From: Salinisphaera aquimarina
GTDB taxonomy: Bacteria > Pseudomonadota > Gammaproteobacteria > Nevskiales > Salinisphaeraceae
Length of the DNA: 64,000 nt
Assembly: GCF_042643355.1 (NCBI RefSeq)
Contig: NZ_JBHRSS010000003.1
Span: 1,302,001-1,366,000 of the forward strand
Direction of reading: 5' to 3'
Under the pieces are notes generated by a model. It was not told the DNA's origin. It did not search any database and worked only from the letters and a program-made list of their open reading frames with translations. Shown here in pieces: positions 1 to 9,671 of the stretch. The translations under genes were made by a program, and so were the position numbers. Each line of letters begins with the position of its first letter. Within the stretch, counting starts at the first letter, position 1.

Positions 1-2
1 AT

Positions 3-1034
<1,032 letters not shown>

Positions 1035-1357
1035 CGCGGCACTGCGTCAAAACAGTGCCCCGCATGCGGGCCGGCCGAGCGGTATGCTTTATGGCTGATT
1101 GTTTTTCGGCCGGGTCGGCCGGCCGGCAGGCCTTATTCAAGCTGTTTGCCGGCGATCGATATGGGTTCGATCGTCACCGAGCGACCAGAGTTGGCATCCG
1201 TATTGCATTAACTCAGGCGTACAGCGATCCCAGCGCCGTGTTGTTCTCCTCCAATGCGCCCGCGCACCACCTTACTTGATCGTTGTGCAATCGCGGCTTC
1301 CGGCCGGCGCGCTGCGCCGGCCGGTCTCTTAACCGCCGCCGCGATTATTGTCTTTCT
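1035..1357. other. Intergenic stretch with no recognisable gene
   Basis: This gap lies between the thiolase and the end of the TolC-type gene on the other strand. I see no convincing coding region. It contains a 7-bp inverted repeat just after the thiolase stop (GGCACTG at 1038-1044, CAGTGCC at 1053-1059) and a strong 11-bp hairpin at 1300-1324. The rest has no visible promoter or repeat. Confidence 0.6.
1300..1324. terminator. Strong G+C hairpin between convergent genes
   Basis: CCGGCCGGCGC (1300-1310) pairs perfectly with GCGCCGGCCGG (1314-1324) around a 3-nt loop and is followed on the plus strand by TCTCTT. It sits 34 bp beyond the stop of the minus-strand efflux operon. The T-tract is poor on both strands, so termination is plausible but unproven. 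Confidence 0.5.
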
Positions 1358-2980
1358 TCAGTTCCTCCAGGCCAGCGTGGGCGGCAACGCGCCCGGTGCG
1401 TCGATCAGGCGTCGCGTGAGCAGGCTGCCGTCGGCCACATGCAGGTCGATCAGGGCCTGCCGGTAGGCGATGAAGGCATCGATGCGGCTCAGGCGCGCGC
1501 TCAGCAGGTCGCGCTGTGCCTGTGCCACCAGCAGGGCGGTCGAACGACCCACATCGAAGCGGGCTTTCTCTGCCGCCAGCGTCTGTTCCTGCAAGCGCAC
1601 CGTGGCGGCCGAGGCATCGATCTGGGCCGCGGCCCGCCGGGCCTCGATCACCGCATAGCGTACTTCGGCCTCGATTACGCGGCCCAGATTGTCCAGGCTG
1701 GCGCGCGCCTGCTCGGTGCTGGCCTTCGCGCGCCGTGCCAGTGCCCGTCCGGCGCGGTTGCCCAGCGGGTACTCGAATTCCAGCGCCCCCGACAGGTCGT
1801 AGGTATCGCCGTTGTCGAGATTGGAATAGGCCGCGCCGTAGTTGCTGGCAAAGCCGGTCTGGCCGAGCGTGACGAACAGATCCAGCCGTGGCAGCAGGCC
1901 GTTGCGGGTGGCGACCACTTCCAGTTCGTTGCGGGCGACGTCGAGCCGCGCCTGGTTGAGCTCCGGGCGCCGGTCGCGGGCCAGGGCGACGTAGTCGGCG
2001 GGCTGGTCCAGCGCTGCCGCGTCCGCCTGTACCGGCGTCACCGGGGTGACGGCGCGCTCGTACACGGTTTGCCCGGGCAGACTGGTCAGCTGCAGCAGGC
2101 GGGTACGCAACCGATCCGCCTCGGCGCGGCCGTCGATAAGGTCCTGTTGGCGGCGCGCGGCCTCGGCCGCAAACGCGGCCCGCTCGATCTCGGCCACGGT
2201 GCCGGCCTGGATGCGCAGTTCGGCTTCACGGGACTGCTGGTCGGCGACCTCGAGCGCGTTGTCGAGGATATCGATACGCCGGCGCGCGCCCAGATAATCC
2301 CAGTAGGTGGATTCGACGTCGGCCACCAGGGCAGTGACGAAGCCGCGCAGTTCATAGGCCGAGGCCAGCGTGTCGGTGCGGGCCTGGCGCAGGGCCACGA
2401 GGTTGCTGGTGATGCCGAAGCCCTGCAGCAACGCCTGGGTGATCGACAGCCCCGCGCGTGTGCCCGCCTGACGCGGCGAGCGGTTGGACTCGGACAGATC
2501 CTGTTCCAGGCTCAGTTCCAGTTCGGTGCCGGTCGGCAGCAGCTGGCGCACGCCCACTTCGGCGGTGTCCTGGTTGCTGCGCACGTTGAAGTTCGACTGG
2601 ATATCCTCAGATACCCGCTGTGCGACCTCGCGCGAGCGCTCGACGTTGGCGAACACGCTGGGGTCGAACACCGCGCGCTCGACGTCGGCGAAGGTGCCGG
2701 CGATGATCGGCTGTTGCTGCTGGGCGCGCAGCGAAGGATTGTTCTCCAGCGCGAGCGCCACCGCTTTCTCCACCGACAGATCGAGCCGGCCGGCGCTGTC
2801 CGTGATGGTGGGCTGCGGCGCCGGTTGCGGCGCAGCCGCGCTATCGGAGGGCTCCGGCATCGGTTCTTCCGGCCAGACCAGCGCCTCGGGATCGAAAAAC
2901 GCCGACGCCGGCAGGGCAGTCAGCGCACACACGCCGAGCAGCGTGGCCATGGCCATGGCCATGGCTCGCCGGACCGTCAC
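1358..2980 (-). CDS. TolC-family outer-membrane efflux channel
   Basis: Outer-membrane channel of a tripartite pump, forming the exit duct for substrates delivered by the adjacent RND permease. A signal peptide is visible (RRAMAMAMATLLGVCALTAL then PASA). The body is rich in long Ala/Gln/Arg/Glu helices with the two outer-membrane-efflux repeats, for example VEKAVALALENNPSLRAQ near residue 75 and RPELNQARLDVARNELEV near 310. Length (540 aa) is on the long side because of a Pro/Ala/Glu-rich N-terminal linker. It starts with GTG, overlapping the RND stop by 4 nt (GTGA), so translation is coupled. Just after the start the DNA is a GGCCAT tandem repeat encoding MAMAMA, which offers alternative in-frame ATG starts. 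Confidence 0.93.
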   Translation of the reverse strand: MTVRRAMAMAMATLLGVCALTALPASAFFDPEALVWPEEPMPEPSDSAAAPQPAPQPTITDSAGRLDLSVEKAVALALENNPSLRAQQQQPIIAGTFADVERAVFDPSVFANVERSREVAQRVSEDIQSNFNVRSNQDTAEVGVRQLLPTGTELELSLEQDLSESNRSPRQAGTRAGLSITQALLQGFGITSNLVALRQARTDTLASAYELRGFVTALVADVESTYWDYLGARRRIDILDNALEVADQQSREAELRIQAGTVAEIERAAFAAEAARRQQDLIDGRAEADRLRTRLLQLTSLPGQTVYERAVTPVTPVQADAAALDQPADYVALARDRRPELNQARLDVARNELEVVATRNGLLPRLDLFVTLGQTGFASNYGAAYSNLDNGDTYDLSGALEFEYPLGNRAGRALARRAKASTEQARASLDNLGRVIEAEVRYAVIEARRAAAQIDASAATVRLQEQTLAAEKARFDVGRSTALLVAQAQRDLLSARLSRIDAFIAYRQALIDLHVADGSLLTRRLIDAPGALPPTLAWRN

Positions 2981-5900
2981 GATGCCGTCCGGGCCGGCCA
3001 GGCGCGGTGCACGCCGGCATAGACCACCGGGATCACCACCAGCGTGATCAGCGTCGAGGTGGTCATGCCGCCGATCACCGCCCGCGCCAGCGGCGCCTGG
3101 GATTCCGAGCCTTCGCCGACGCCGATCGCCAGCGGCACCAGCGCGAACACGGTCGTGGCCGCGGTCATCAGGATCGGGCGCAGACGGCGCCGCCCGGCCT
3201 CGCGTACCGCGGTGAGCGCGTCCATGCCGTCATGCTGGAGGGTATTGGCCTGGTCGACGATCAGAATCGCGTTGTTGACGACAATGCCGATGAGCATGAG
3301 ACAGCCCAGCAGCGACTGCGAGTTGAGGCTGGTGTCGGTGGCCGCGAGCGTGGCCACCACACCGATCAGCGCCAGCGGCACGGTCACCATCACGATCAGT
3401 GGATCGACCAGCGATTCATACAGGCACGCCATCACCATATAGACCAGCAGCAGGGCCAGGGCCACGTTGATGCCCAGTTCGCGGAATGCCTCAACCTGTT
3501 CCTCGTATTCGCCCACCAGCTGGATATCGTAGTTGGCCGGCAGGGCGACGTCGTCGAGCGCGGTCTGCACATCGCCGACCACCGAGCCCAGATCGCGATT
3601 GGCGATGTTGGCGTAGACGGTGATCAGGCGCTGCTGGTTCTTGCGGTCGATCACGATCGGGCCGATCGCCTCGGCGATATCGGCCACGTCGCCCAGATGC
3701 ACGCGGCCGCCGTCGGCATCCGGCACCGGCAGATCGAGAATCTGTGCGGGCGTGGCCTGCATCGGATTGGCCAGCTGCACGCGAATCCGCACTTCATCTC
3801 CGGCGTCGAGAAAATAGCCGGCGTTGGTGCCGGCGATGGCGGTTTCCACGGTCTGGCCGATGGCCTCGACGCTCACCCCGCGGTCGGCGGCGGCGGCGCG
3901 GTCGATGACGATATCGCGCTGCGGCGCACCGCCGGAACGCGAGGCGCGCAGGTCGGTGATGCCGGGCACGCCCGCCACCGCTTTCTGAACCCGTTCGGAG
4001 AGTTGTTCCAGCACCTTGAAATCATAGCCGCGGACTTCGATCTGCAGGCTCTCGTCCTCGCCGCCGCCGCTGAGCATGCGAAAGAAGAACGGCTGGCGGG
4101 TGCGCACGCGCACGTCGGTATCCGCCATCGGCCCGATCGCGGCGCGCAGATCGCTGGCCACGTCGCTGCTGGACCGGCCACGCAGCGCCGAGCCGGGCAG
4201 CTCGATACGGATATCCGCCTCCGCACCCGCCTCGGCGCGGTAGCCGCCGCTGCCGACGGTGGTCACGATCGCCACCGCGTCCGGCACCTCGCGGCGCACG
4301 ATGGCTTCGGCTTTCTTGGTCTGGGCATCCATGAGCGCCAGGCGCGTGCCGGGCGGCATCTCCAGGCTCACACGCACCTCGCCCTCGTCGGTGGACGGCA
4401 TGAATTCGGTGCCCAGCTGGGTGAATCCGGCCAGTGCGGCAAGGCTGGCGATGGCTGCGACCGCCACCACCAGCCGGGGTGCGGCCAGCGCGGCATCGAG
4501 GGCGCGGGCGTAGCCGTCATGCAGATGCCCATACGCCCGCGAGGCGGTGCCGAACAGGCGTTGCAGACGCTGGGAACGCGGCGCGCGCGGCACGCCGATC
4601 GCGCGGGCAGTGATCATCGGCATCACCGACAGCGCCACCACCAGCGAGCTGGCCAGCGCAAACGCGACCACGATCGCCAGCTCGCGAAACAGCTGCCCCG
4701 AGAGTTCGCGCGCGAACAGCATGGGAATGAAGATGGCCAGCGTGGTGAGCGTGCTGGCGATGATCGCGCCGGTGATCTCCTCGGTGCCGCGTACCGCCGA
4801 GGTGAGCAGGTCCTCGCCCAGTTCGTGGCGCCGGCGCTGGATGTTCTCCAGCACCACGATGGCGGAATCCACCATCATGCCCACGCCAAGCGCGAGTCCG
4901 CCGAGGGTCATCAGGTTGATGGTGAACCCGGCGCCGTACATGAGCGCGAAGGTCGCGATCAGCGACACCGGGATCGCCAGCGATACCGCCAGCGCGGCGC
5001 GCACATGCCCGAGAAACACCAGCAGCACCACGAAGGCGAGCACGCTGCCGTAGATGAGCGCGTGGGTGACGTTGCTGATCGAGCGGTTGATGTAGTCGGC
5101 GGTATTGAAGAACGGCGAGATGCGGACCTGCGGAAACTCGCGGTTGAGGGTTGCGATCTCGCGCGTGAGCCGGGCCGCGACCTCCACCGTGTTCGCCCCC
5201 GACTGCTTGCGCACGCCCATGCGTACGCCGCGCTCGCCGTTGATGCGCACCAGCCGTTCCTCGCGCTGCTGGGTGTCGACGACGGTGGCGATATCGCCGA
5301 GCGTGATCGGGGTACCGTCGCGGGTGAGCATCACCGCCCGGCGCAGATCGTCGAGATCGGCAAAGCGTCCCGGCGTGCGCAGCACCAGTTCCTGGTTGCC
5401 GATCTCGATCGAGCCGGCGGGCAGATTGCGGTTGGCGGCCGCCAGCGTGTCGCGGATATCGGTGAGCGACAGATCCAGCGCGCGCACGCGGTCGATATCC
5501 AGATTGACCTGAATCTCGCGCTCCGGCTCGCCCCAGATCTCGACCGCGGCCACGCCGGGCAGCTGTTGCAGCCGGTAGGAGAGCTGGTTGTCGATCAGCC
5601 GGCGCAGCTCGATCGGGTCGATACCGCTGGCCAGCCCGAGCCCCATCACCGGCAGGTCGGCGCTGTCGAACTTGCGCAGCCGGGGGCGGCCGGCATCGTC
5701 GGGCAGCTCGTCGAGCTCCGAGAACAGGCGGTCGCGCACATCGTTGGCGGCCTCGTCGATATCCACGCCCCAGCCGAACCGCAGGGTGACATCGGCACGC
5801 CCCTCGACCGAGCTGGATTCCATCTCCTCCAGGCCCGGCGTGGCCGCGACCGCCTGTTCCACGCGGCGGGTGACCAGTTCTTCCATGGTCTCGGGCGAGG

Positions 5901-6066
5901 CGTTCTCGTAGTCGACCGAGATCGTCAGCGTCGGCGTCTCGATATTGGGCAGCAGGTCGACGGGCAGGCGGGTGAGCGCGACGCCGCCCAGCAGCAGCGC
6001 GATCGCCATGATCATGCAGGTCGTCACCGGCCTCGCGACCGAAAACGCCGGCACCGAATTCATCAC
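2977..6066 (-). CDS. RND multidrug efflux permease, HAE1-like
   Basis: Inner-membrane proton-driven RND pump of 1029 aa, the normal length for the AcrB/MexB superfamily. The first transmembrane segment is at about residues 12-33. The TM4 proton-relay region GVGMMVDSAIVVLEN contains Asp400, with Ser where AcrB has a second Asp, as in many single-Asp HAE1 members. Two repeats of porter domain plus six-helix bundle are visible; the second bundle starts near residue 860 (LALLLVYMVMACLYESL). Its ATG overlaps the end of the membrane-fusion gene (ATGA) and its stop overlaps the channel gene, giving a tightly coupled three-gene operon. The substrate is not predictable from sequence; the extended TM4 DSA pattern argues against a CusA-type metal pump. 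Confidence 0.94.
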   Translation of the reverse strand: MMNSVPAFSVARPVTTCMIMAIALLLGGVALTRLPVDLLPNIETPTLTISVDYENASPETMEELVTRRVEQAVAATPGLEEMESSSVEGRADVTLRFGWGVDIDEAANDVRDRLFSELDELPDDAGRPRLRKFDSADLPVMGLGLASGIDPIELRRLIDNQLSYRLQQLPGVAAVEIWGEPEREIQVNLDIDRVRALDLSLTDIRDTLAAANRNLPAGSIEIGNQELVLRTPGRFADLDDLRRAVMLTRDGTPITLGDIATVVDTQQREERLVRINGERGVRMGVRKQSGANTVEVAARLTREIATLNREFPQVRISPFFNTADYINRSISNVTHALIYGSVLAFVVLLVFLGHVRAALAVSLAIPVSLIATFALMYGAGFTINLMTLGGLALGVGMMVDSAIVVLENIQRRRHELGEDLLTSAVRGTEEITGAIIASTLTTLAIFIPMLFARELSGQLFRELAIVVAFALASSLVVALSVMPMITARAIGVPRAPRSQRLQRLFGTASRAYGHLHDGYARALDAALAAPRLVVAVAAIASLAALAGFTQLGTEFMPSTDEGEVRVSLEMPPGTRLALMDAQTKKAEAIVRREVPDAVAIVTTVGSGGYRAEAGAEADIRIELPGSALRGRSSSDVASDLRAAIGPMADTDVRVRTRQPFFFRMLSGGGEDESLQIEVRGYDFKVLEQLSERVQKAVAGVPGITDLRASRSGGAPQRDIVIDRAAAADRGVSVEAIGQTVETAIAGTNAGYFLDAGDEVRIRVQLANPMQATPAQILDLPVPDADGGRVHLGDVADIAEAIGPIVIDRKNQQRLITVYANIANRDLGSVVGDVQTALDDVALPANYDIQLVGEYEEQVEAFRELGINVALALLLVYMVMACLYESLVDPLIVMVTVPLALIGVVATLAATDTSLNSQSLLGCLMLIGIVVNNAILIVDQANTLQHDGMDALTAVREAGRRRLRPILMTAATTVFALVPLAIGVGEGSESQAPLARAVIGGMTTSTLITLVVIPVVYAGVHRAWPARTAS

Positions 6067-7238
6067 GGCGCGTCGTCCGTGGGGCCATCGGGGGCGATGC
6101 CGATGCCGTCTTCGAGCTGGGCCTGACCCAGGGTGACGACCTCGCCGCTCAGATCGGCCGGTTCATGCAGGGCGGCCCGCGCGCCGTTGGTGAACGCCAC
6201 GCTCACGGGGGTGAATCGGGCGATCGCGCCGCCGGCGTCGCCGGATTGCACCATGAATACGCCCTGGCGCCCGCCGCGGGTCACCAGTGCGGTGCGCGGC
6301 ACGATGGCGGTATCGTCGAGCCGCTCGGCGACCAGGCCCACCTGCACGAACATGCCGGGGGCGAGCCGGTGCTCGGCATTGGGTACGGCCAGTTCGACGC
6401 GGGCACGCCGGGTGGCCGGGTCGAATACCGGTGCGATGCGCTCGATGCGCGCCTCGAATGCCGCATCCGCCGCGCCGGCCACGCGCAGGCGCGCGCCCTG
6501 GCCGTGCCTGAGCCGGGTATAGAGTTGCTCGGGCACCTGGATGATCGCGGTCAGCGGCGTGATCGAGACGATGCGCAACAGCGGTGTGTTCGCGGCCACC
6601 GTATCGCCGGGTTCGGCCATGCGCTCGCCGACCACGCGCTCGGCGTCGTCGCCCGGCCAGTGGGCTCTGATATCGGTATAACCCAGTCGTACCCTTGCGG
6701 TCTCCACCTGCGCCTGGGCTTCGCTGATGGTGGCACGCGCCACCGACGCGTTGGCATTGGCGTTGGCGGCGTCGGCCTCGGCCGCATCCAGTTCCGCGGT
6801 GGCGGCAATGCCGCGCTCGTGCAACGACCGCACGCGACGCAGCGAGCGCGAGGCGGTGCCGGCATCGCTGCGTGCCTGCGCGAGCTGGGCGCGGGCGACT
6901 TCCAGGCCGGCTTCGGCTTCGGCCAGCGCCTGTCGATATTCGTCGTCGTCGAGCGTTACCAGACGGTCGCCGGGCGTGATGCGATCGCCGATGTCGGCCG
7001 CGACCGATTCGATCTGGCCGGCGATCTTGGGGGCCACCGTGAGCACGGCGTGGGCTTCCAGGCTGCCGGAGAATTCGCGCACGTCCTCGAGCGCACCGTG
7101 TTCCACGGGCTGTGTCTGTACCGCCACGCGTACGGCGCTGGCCGGCGTGCCGACCGTTGGGCCGTCGACTATCCAGTAGGCGCCGGCAGCGAGCACCGCG
7201 ATAGCAGCGATCGCAAGGAAAAGACGGGGCAGACTCAT
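6063..7238 (-). CDS. Periplasmic adaptor (membrane-fusion protein) of RND pump
   Basis: HlyD/AcrA-type adaptor bridging the RND permease and the TolC-type channel. I chose the ATG giving MSLPRLFLAIAAIAVLAAGAYW, an uncleaved N-terminal anchor; longer in-frame starts upstream lack a hydrophobic beginning. The order is a lipoyl half (VLTVAPKIAGQIESVAADIG), an alpha-hairpin (about residues 85-160, Ala/Glu/Arg rich), the second lipoyl half, then beta-barrel and membrane-proximal domains ending with APGMFVQVGLVAER and IVPRTALVTRGGRQGVF. No lipobox Cys is present, so it is anchored by the helix. It is the first gene of the operon; the promoter should lie in 7239-7420. Confidence 0.92.
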   Translation of the reverse strand: MSLPRLFLAIAAIAVLAAGAYWIVDGPTVGTPASAVRVAVQTQPVEHGALEDVREFSGSLEAHAVLTVAPKIAGQIESVAADIGDRITPGDRLVTLDDDEYRQALAEAEAGLEVARAQLAQARSDAGTASRSLRRVRSLHERGIAATAELDAAEADAANANANASVARATISEAQAQVETARVRLGYTDIRAHWPGDDAERVVGERMAEPGDTVAANTPLLRIVSITPLTAIIQVPEQLYTRLRHGQGARLRVAGAADAAFEARIERIAPVFDPATRRARVELAVPNAEHRLAPGMFVQVGLVAERLDDTAIVPRTALVTRGGRQGVFMVQSGDAGGAIARFTPVSVAFTNGARAALHEPADLSGEVVTLGQAQLEDGIGIAPDGPTDDAP

Positions 7239-7363
7239 GCCAGGGATCGTTCCAAAAGCTCGGTGGCGCGCATCGCAGGAGTGTAGATGAAACCGGGTCT
7301 GCCGGTCGCGTGCATCCAAAAGCGTTGCGCGACACGTTAATTATCCGGTAAAACAAGGATGAG

Positions 7364-7394
7364 CCGCGTCAAGGCGCGGTCACAAGGCCGTGAC
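7364..7394. repeat. Two adjacent small inverted repeats upstream of the HNH gene
   Basis: CCGCG (7364-7368) pairs with CGCGG (7375-7379). Immediately after, GTCAC (7379-7383) pairs with GTGAC (7390-7394). They lie in the divergent region between the efflux operon and the HNH gene, so they could be operator half-sites or leader hairpins. Short stems make this tentative. Confidence 0.3.
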
Positions 7395-7423
7395 AGGATG
7401 TACGTTCATGGCACCCAACGAGG

Positions 7424-8005
7424 ATGCGATACGTGGCCATCATTCCACGCATACTCAAGCTCGATGCCGGTGGTCTGCCCGTGGAATGGGTAGGCTGGCG
7501 CGAGGCGGTGAGTCTCTACTTCACCGACAAGATTGCCTGGGAAGCCGGGAGCGAGAAGATATGGCTGCGTGGCGGACGTTCGCGCGAAACCGGTGCGCGT
7601 AGCGGGATAGCGATCGATTCGATCATCGCGGTACGCGACCGCTCGCATCGTTTCGCCCGCAATCTGGTGCCGGCATTGACGCGCCGCGAGCTGTTTCATC
7701 GCGACGGTGGTCTGTGCCTGTACTGCAACACCCGGCTGTCGTTCGGTCAGATGCAGATCGAGCACGTGGTGCCACGCTCAAAGGGCGGCGCCCATGCCTG
7801 GACCAACGTGGTCTCGACCTGTGAGAGCTGCAACCGCTTCAAGGATGATCGCACCCCGGAGCAGGCCGGCATGACCCTGCTGGCATTGCCCTACGAACCC
7901 AATCTCGCCGAATGGCTGATCCTGGCCAACCGCCGCATCCTGGCCGATCAGCAGGCGTTCCTGGAGCGGCTGGCGCCCAGGCGCGAGGCGCGCTTCGACG
8001 CCTGA
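7424..8005 (+). CDS. HNH endonuclease family protein
   Basis: A 193-residue stand-alone HNH protein. The C-terminal half carries the nuclease core: zinc ligands Cys98-x2-Cys101 (CLYC), the catalytic His in IEHVVPRSKGG (about residue 113), Asn in WTNVV, and the second zinc pair with the third motif residue in CESCNRFKDDR (133-137). The N-terminal 80 residues resemble the conserved extension of this chromosomal HNH subfamily, whose function is not established. The GAGG directly abuts ATG 7424 but is 9 nt from the in-frame GTG at 7433 (VAIIPRI), so the true start may be 7433. No toxin, immunity or methylase gene is adjacent, so a restriction or effector role is not indicated. Confidence 0.85.
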   Translation: MRYVAIIPRILKLDAGGLPVEWVGWREAVSLYFTDKIAWEAGSEKIWLRGGRSRETGARSGIAIDSIIAVRDRSHRFARNLVPALTRRELFHRDGGLCLYCNTRLSFGQMQIEHVVPRSKGGAHAWTNVVSTCESCNRFKDDRTPEQAGMTLLALPYEPNLAEWLILANRRILADQQAFLERLAPRREARFDA

Positions 8006-8096
8006 GAAGACAGTTCATCCGCCGATGAGCGCAGAGTGGAATACCGATGCAAGAGAAGCTGCTCGATACTGATGCGCAGCCTCTCGAAATCGCCGC

Positions 8097-8852
8097 CTAG
8101 TTCGACACCGTCGAAAACACCTTCTTGACGATGGCACTGCCGGTGGCAGCCGGGTTCTGGCGAATTCTGGTTTCCTGCTGGCCGATCACCGTGAACAGGC
8201 CGTCGAGTGCCTGCTGGGTGACGTAGTCGTTCAGATCCAGGTTGATGCCGGGAACGAACTTGAGCATCGGCTTGGCCTGGGAGGTCAGTGACTCGTAGCG
8301 CGATACGGCCGTCGATTCGGCGGTGGTGCGCTTGATGATGGGTTCGAACTTGGCCGCCAGTTCGTCGCCCGAGTGATCGCGCAGATAGTCGGTCGCCGCG
8401 GTGTCCGAGCCCTGCAGGATCTTGTAGGCGTCGGCCACGCTCATGTTGTTGATGGTCTCGCGCACGATCGGCCCGGCCTCGGCGGTGGCCTGTTCCGCCG
8501 CCCGATTCATCGACAGCTGCAGCCCGTCCATCTGGTCGCCGTAGCCGGCACCGCGCAGCATGCCTGAAGCCTTGCCCATCCACCCCGGCAGGGCGATGCG
8601 GCGTGCCTGGTTGCCCCAGAAGCCGTCGGTCTGGCCGAGCTGGGTGACCGCGGTGGATGCGCCGTCGGCGAGCGCGCCCTTGAGACCGGATACGACGTCG
8701 CTTTCCGGCAGCTGGGTCGCCGCGCTGTTGTTGGAGCTACCGTCCATGCCGCCCACGAACTGCTTGAAACGATCGCCCAGGCCCTGGGCGCCAACGGCAG
8801 TGGTGGCACACAGGGCGCCGGTGGCAATCAGATGGATCAATACGCGTCGCAT
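8097..8852 (-). CDS. DUF4197 family periplasmic protein
   Basis: A 251-residue exported protein of unknown function. It has a cleavable signal peptide (RRVLIHLIATGALCATTAVGA). The mature part matches the DUF4197 pattern: GLKGALADGASTAVTQLG followed by an IALPGWMGK-like segment, then LQLSMNRAAEQATAEAGP, a DAYKILQGSDTAATDYLR segment and a C-terminal LDGLFTVIGQQE. It is helical, with no catalytic motif visible. It converges with the HNH gene and is divergent from mobA, with about 160 bp between the starts for both promoters. Family identification is good; the role is unknown. Confidence 0.85.
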   Translation of the reverse strand: MRRVLIHLIATGALCATTAVGAQGLGDRFKQFVGGMDGSSNNSAATQLPESDVVSGLKGALADGASTAVTQLGQTDGFWGNQARRIALPGWMGKASGMLRGAGYGDQMDGLQLSMNRAAEQATAEAGPIVRETINNMSVADAYKILQGSDTAATDYLRDHSGDELAAKFEPIIKRTTAESTAVSRYESLTSQAKPMLKFVPGINLDLNDYVTQQALDGLFTVIGQQETRIRQNPAATGSAIVKKVFSTVSN

Positions 8853-9011
8853 GCGGCTCTCTCGCGATCAAGTAGGGGGCGAATGATAGCGTGTCGACAT
8901 GCCGTTGCCGCTAACGCTTGCGGACAAGGCAATCGGATCGCCATGCGCATGCCATCGATCGTCCGCGCTGCGGATTGCCCGTTCGCGCAATGCGGGCCAA
9001 GATGCCTGCGT

Positions 9012-9602
9012 ATGGATATGACCCGCGAACAGATCACGGCCGGAATTCTCGCTGGCGGCGAAGGGCGCCGCCTCGGCGGGATCGACAAGGGCTGGTACGA
9101 GATCGGCGGGCGCCCGCTGATCGAACACACGCTGGCGCGCGTCGAGACGCAATGCGCCCGCGCGGTGATCAGCGCCAACCGCTCGCTTGCGCGTTATCGT
9201 GCTCTCAACCTGCCGGTGCACGTCGACGACAGCGACGAGTTTCGCGGGCCGCTGGCGGGGATCGTCAGCGTGCTGCGTGCCGCCACCACGCCGTATGTGT
9301 TGATCGTGCCGGTGGACACGCCGGCCATGCCGGCCGATCTGGCCCCCTGTCTGGCCGACGCCATGCGCCCGGCGACGGAGCTGGCGGTGGCACGCTGCGA
9401 GGATCGGGTCCAGCCGCTGCATGCGTTGATGCGCCGTGATGTGCTGGCCGATCTGGAAACCGCGCTGTTTGCCGGCGTGCGCGCGGTCAGCGAGTGGCAC
9501 GATCGGCTCAGTACGGTCACCGTCGACTGGCCGGACTGCGCCGGCTTTGCGAATATCAACTCCGAAGACGACGCCCGGGCGCTGGCCGAGCGGCTCCAGT
9601 AG
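9012..9602 (+). CDS. mobA: Molybdenum cofactor guanylyltransferase MobA
   Basis: Transfers GMP from GTP to molybdopterin to make the guanine dinucleotide cofactor used by DMSO-reductase-family enzymes such as the formate dehydrogenase encoded nearby. The nucleotidyltransferase signature is at the N-terminus: ITAGILAGGEGRRLGGIDKG (Gly-rich loop plus the Arg and Lys that bind GTP). It continues with VDDSDEFRGPLAGI and VPVDTPAMPADL (metal-binding Asp). Length 196 aa is typical. I used ATG 9012, six bases before a second ATG; upstream in-frame codons have no family similarity. It is followed 69 bp later by moeA, and the pair begins the formate/molybdenum island. Confidence 0.93.
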   Translation: MDMTREQITAGILAGGEGRRLGGIDKGWYEIGGRPLIEHTLARVETQCARAVISANRSLARYRALNLPVHVDDSDEFRGPLAGIVSVLRAATTPYVLIVPVDTPAMPADLAPCLADAMRPATELAVARCEDRVQPLHALMRRDVLADLETALFAGVRAVSEWHDRLSTVTVDWPDCAGFANINSEDDARALAERLQ

Positions 9603-9671
9603 CTTCGGCCCCTTCCGGCGTCGCGCGGCGTCAATCCGTCCTTGCGCGCCATTCCACGAGCAGGTTCTTTT

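Noticed and set aside
1038..1059. Inverted repeat right after the thiolase gene as terminator
   Set aside because: Only 7 bp, large loop and no T-run; mentioned in the intergenic entry but not called a terminator.
3007..6126. Open frame of more than 1000 codons on the plus strand
   Set aside because: It is antisense to the RND permease and full of His/Arg/Gln typical of reading a high-G+C gene backwards; no family resemblance.
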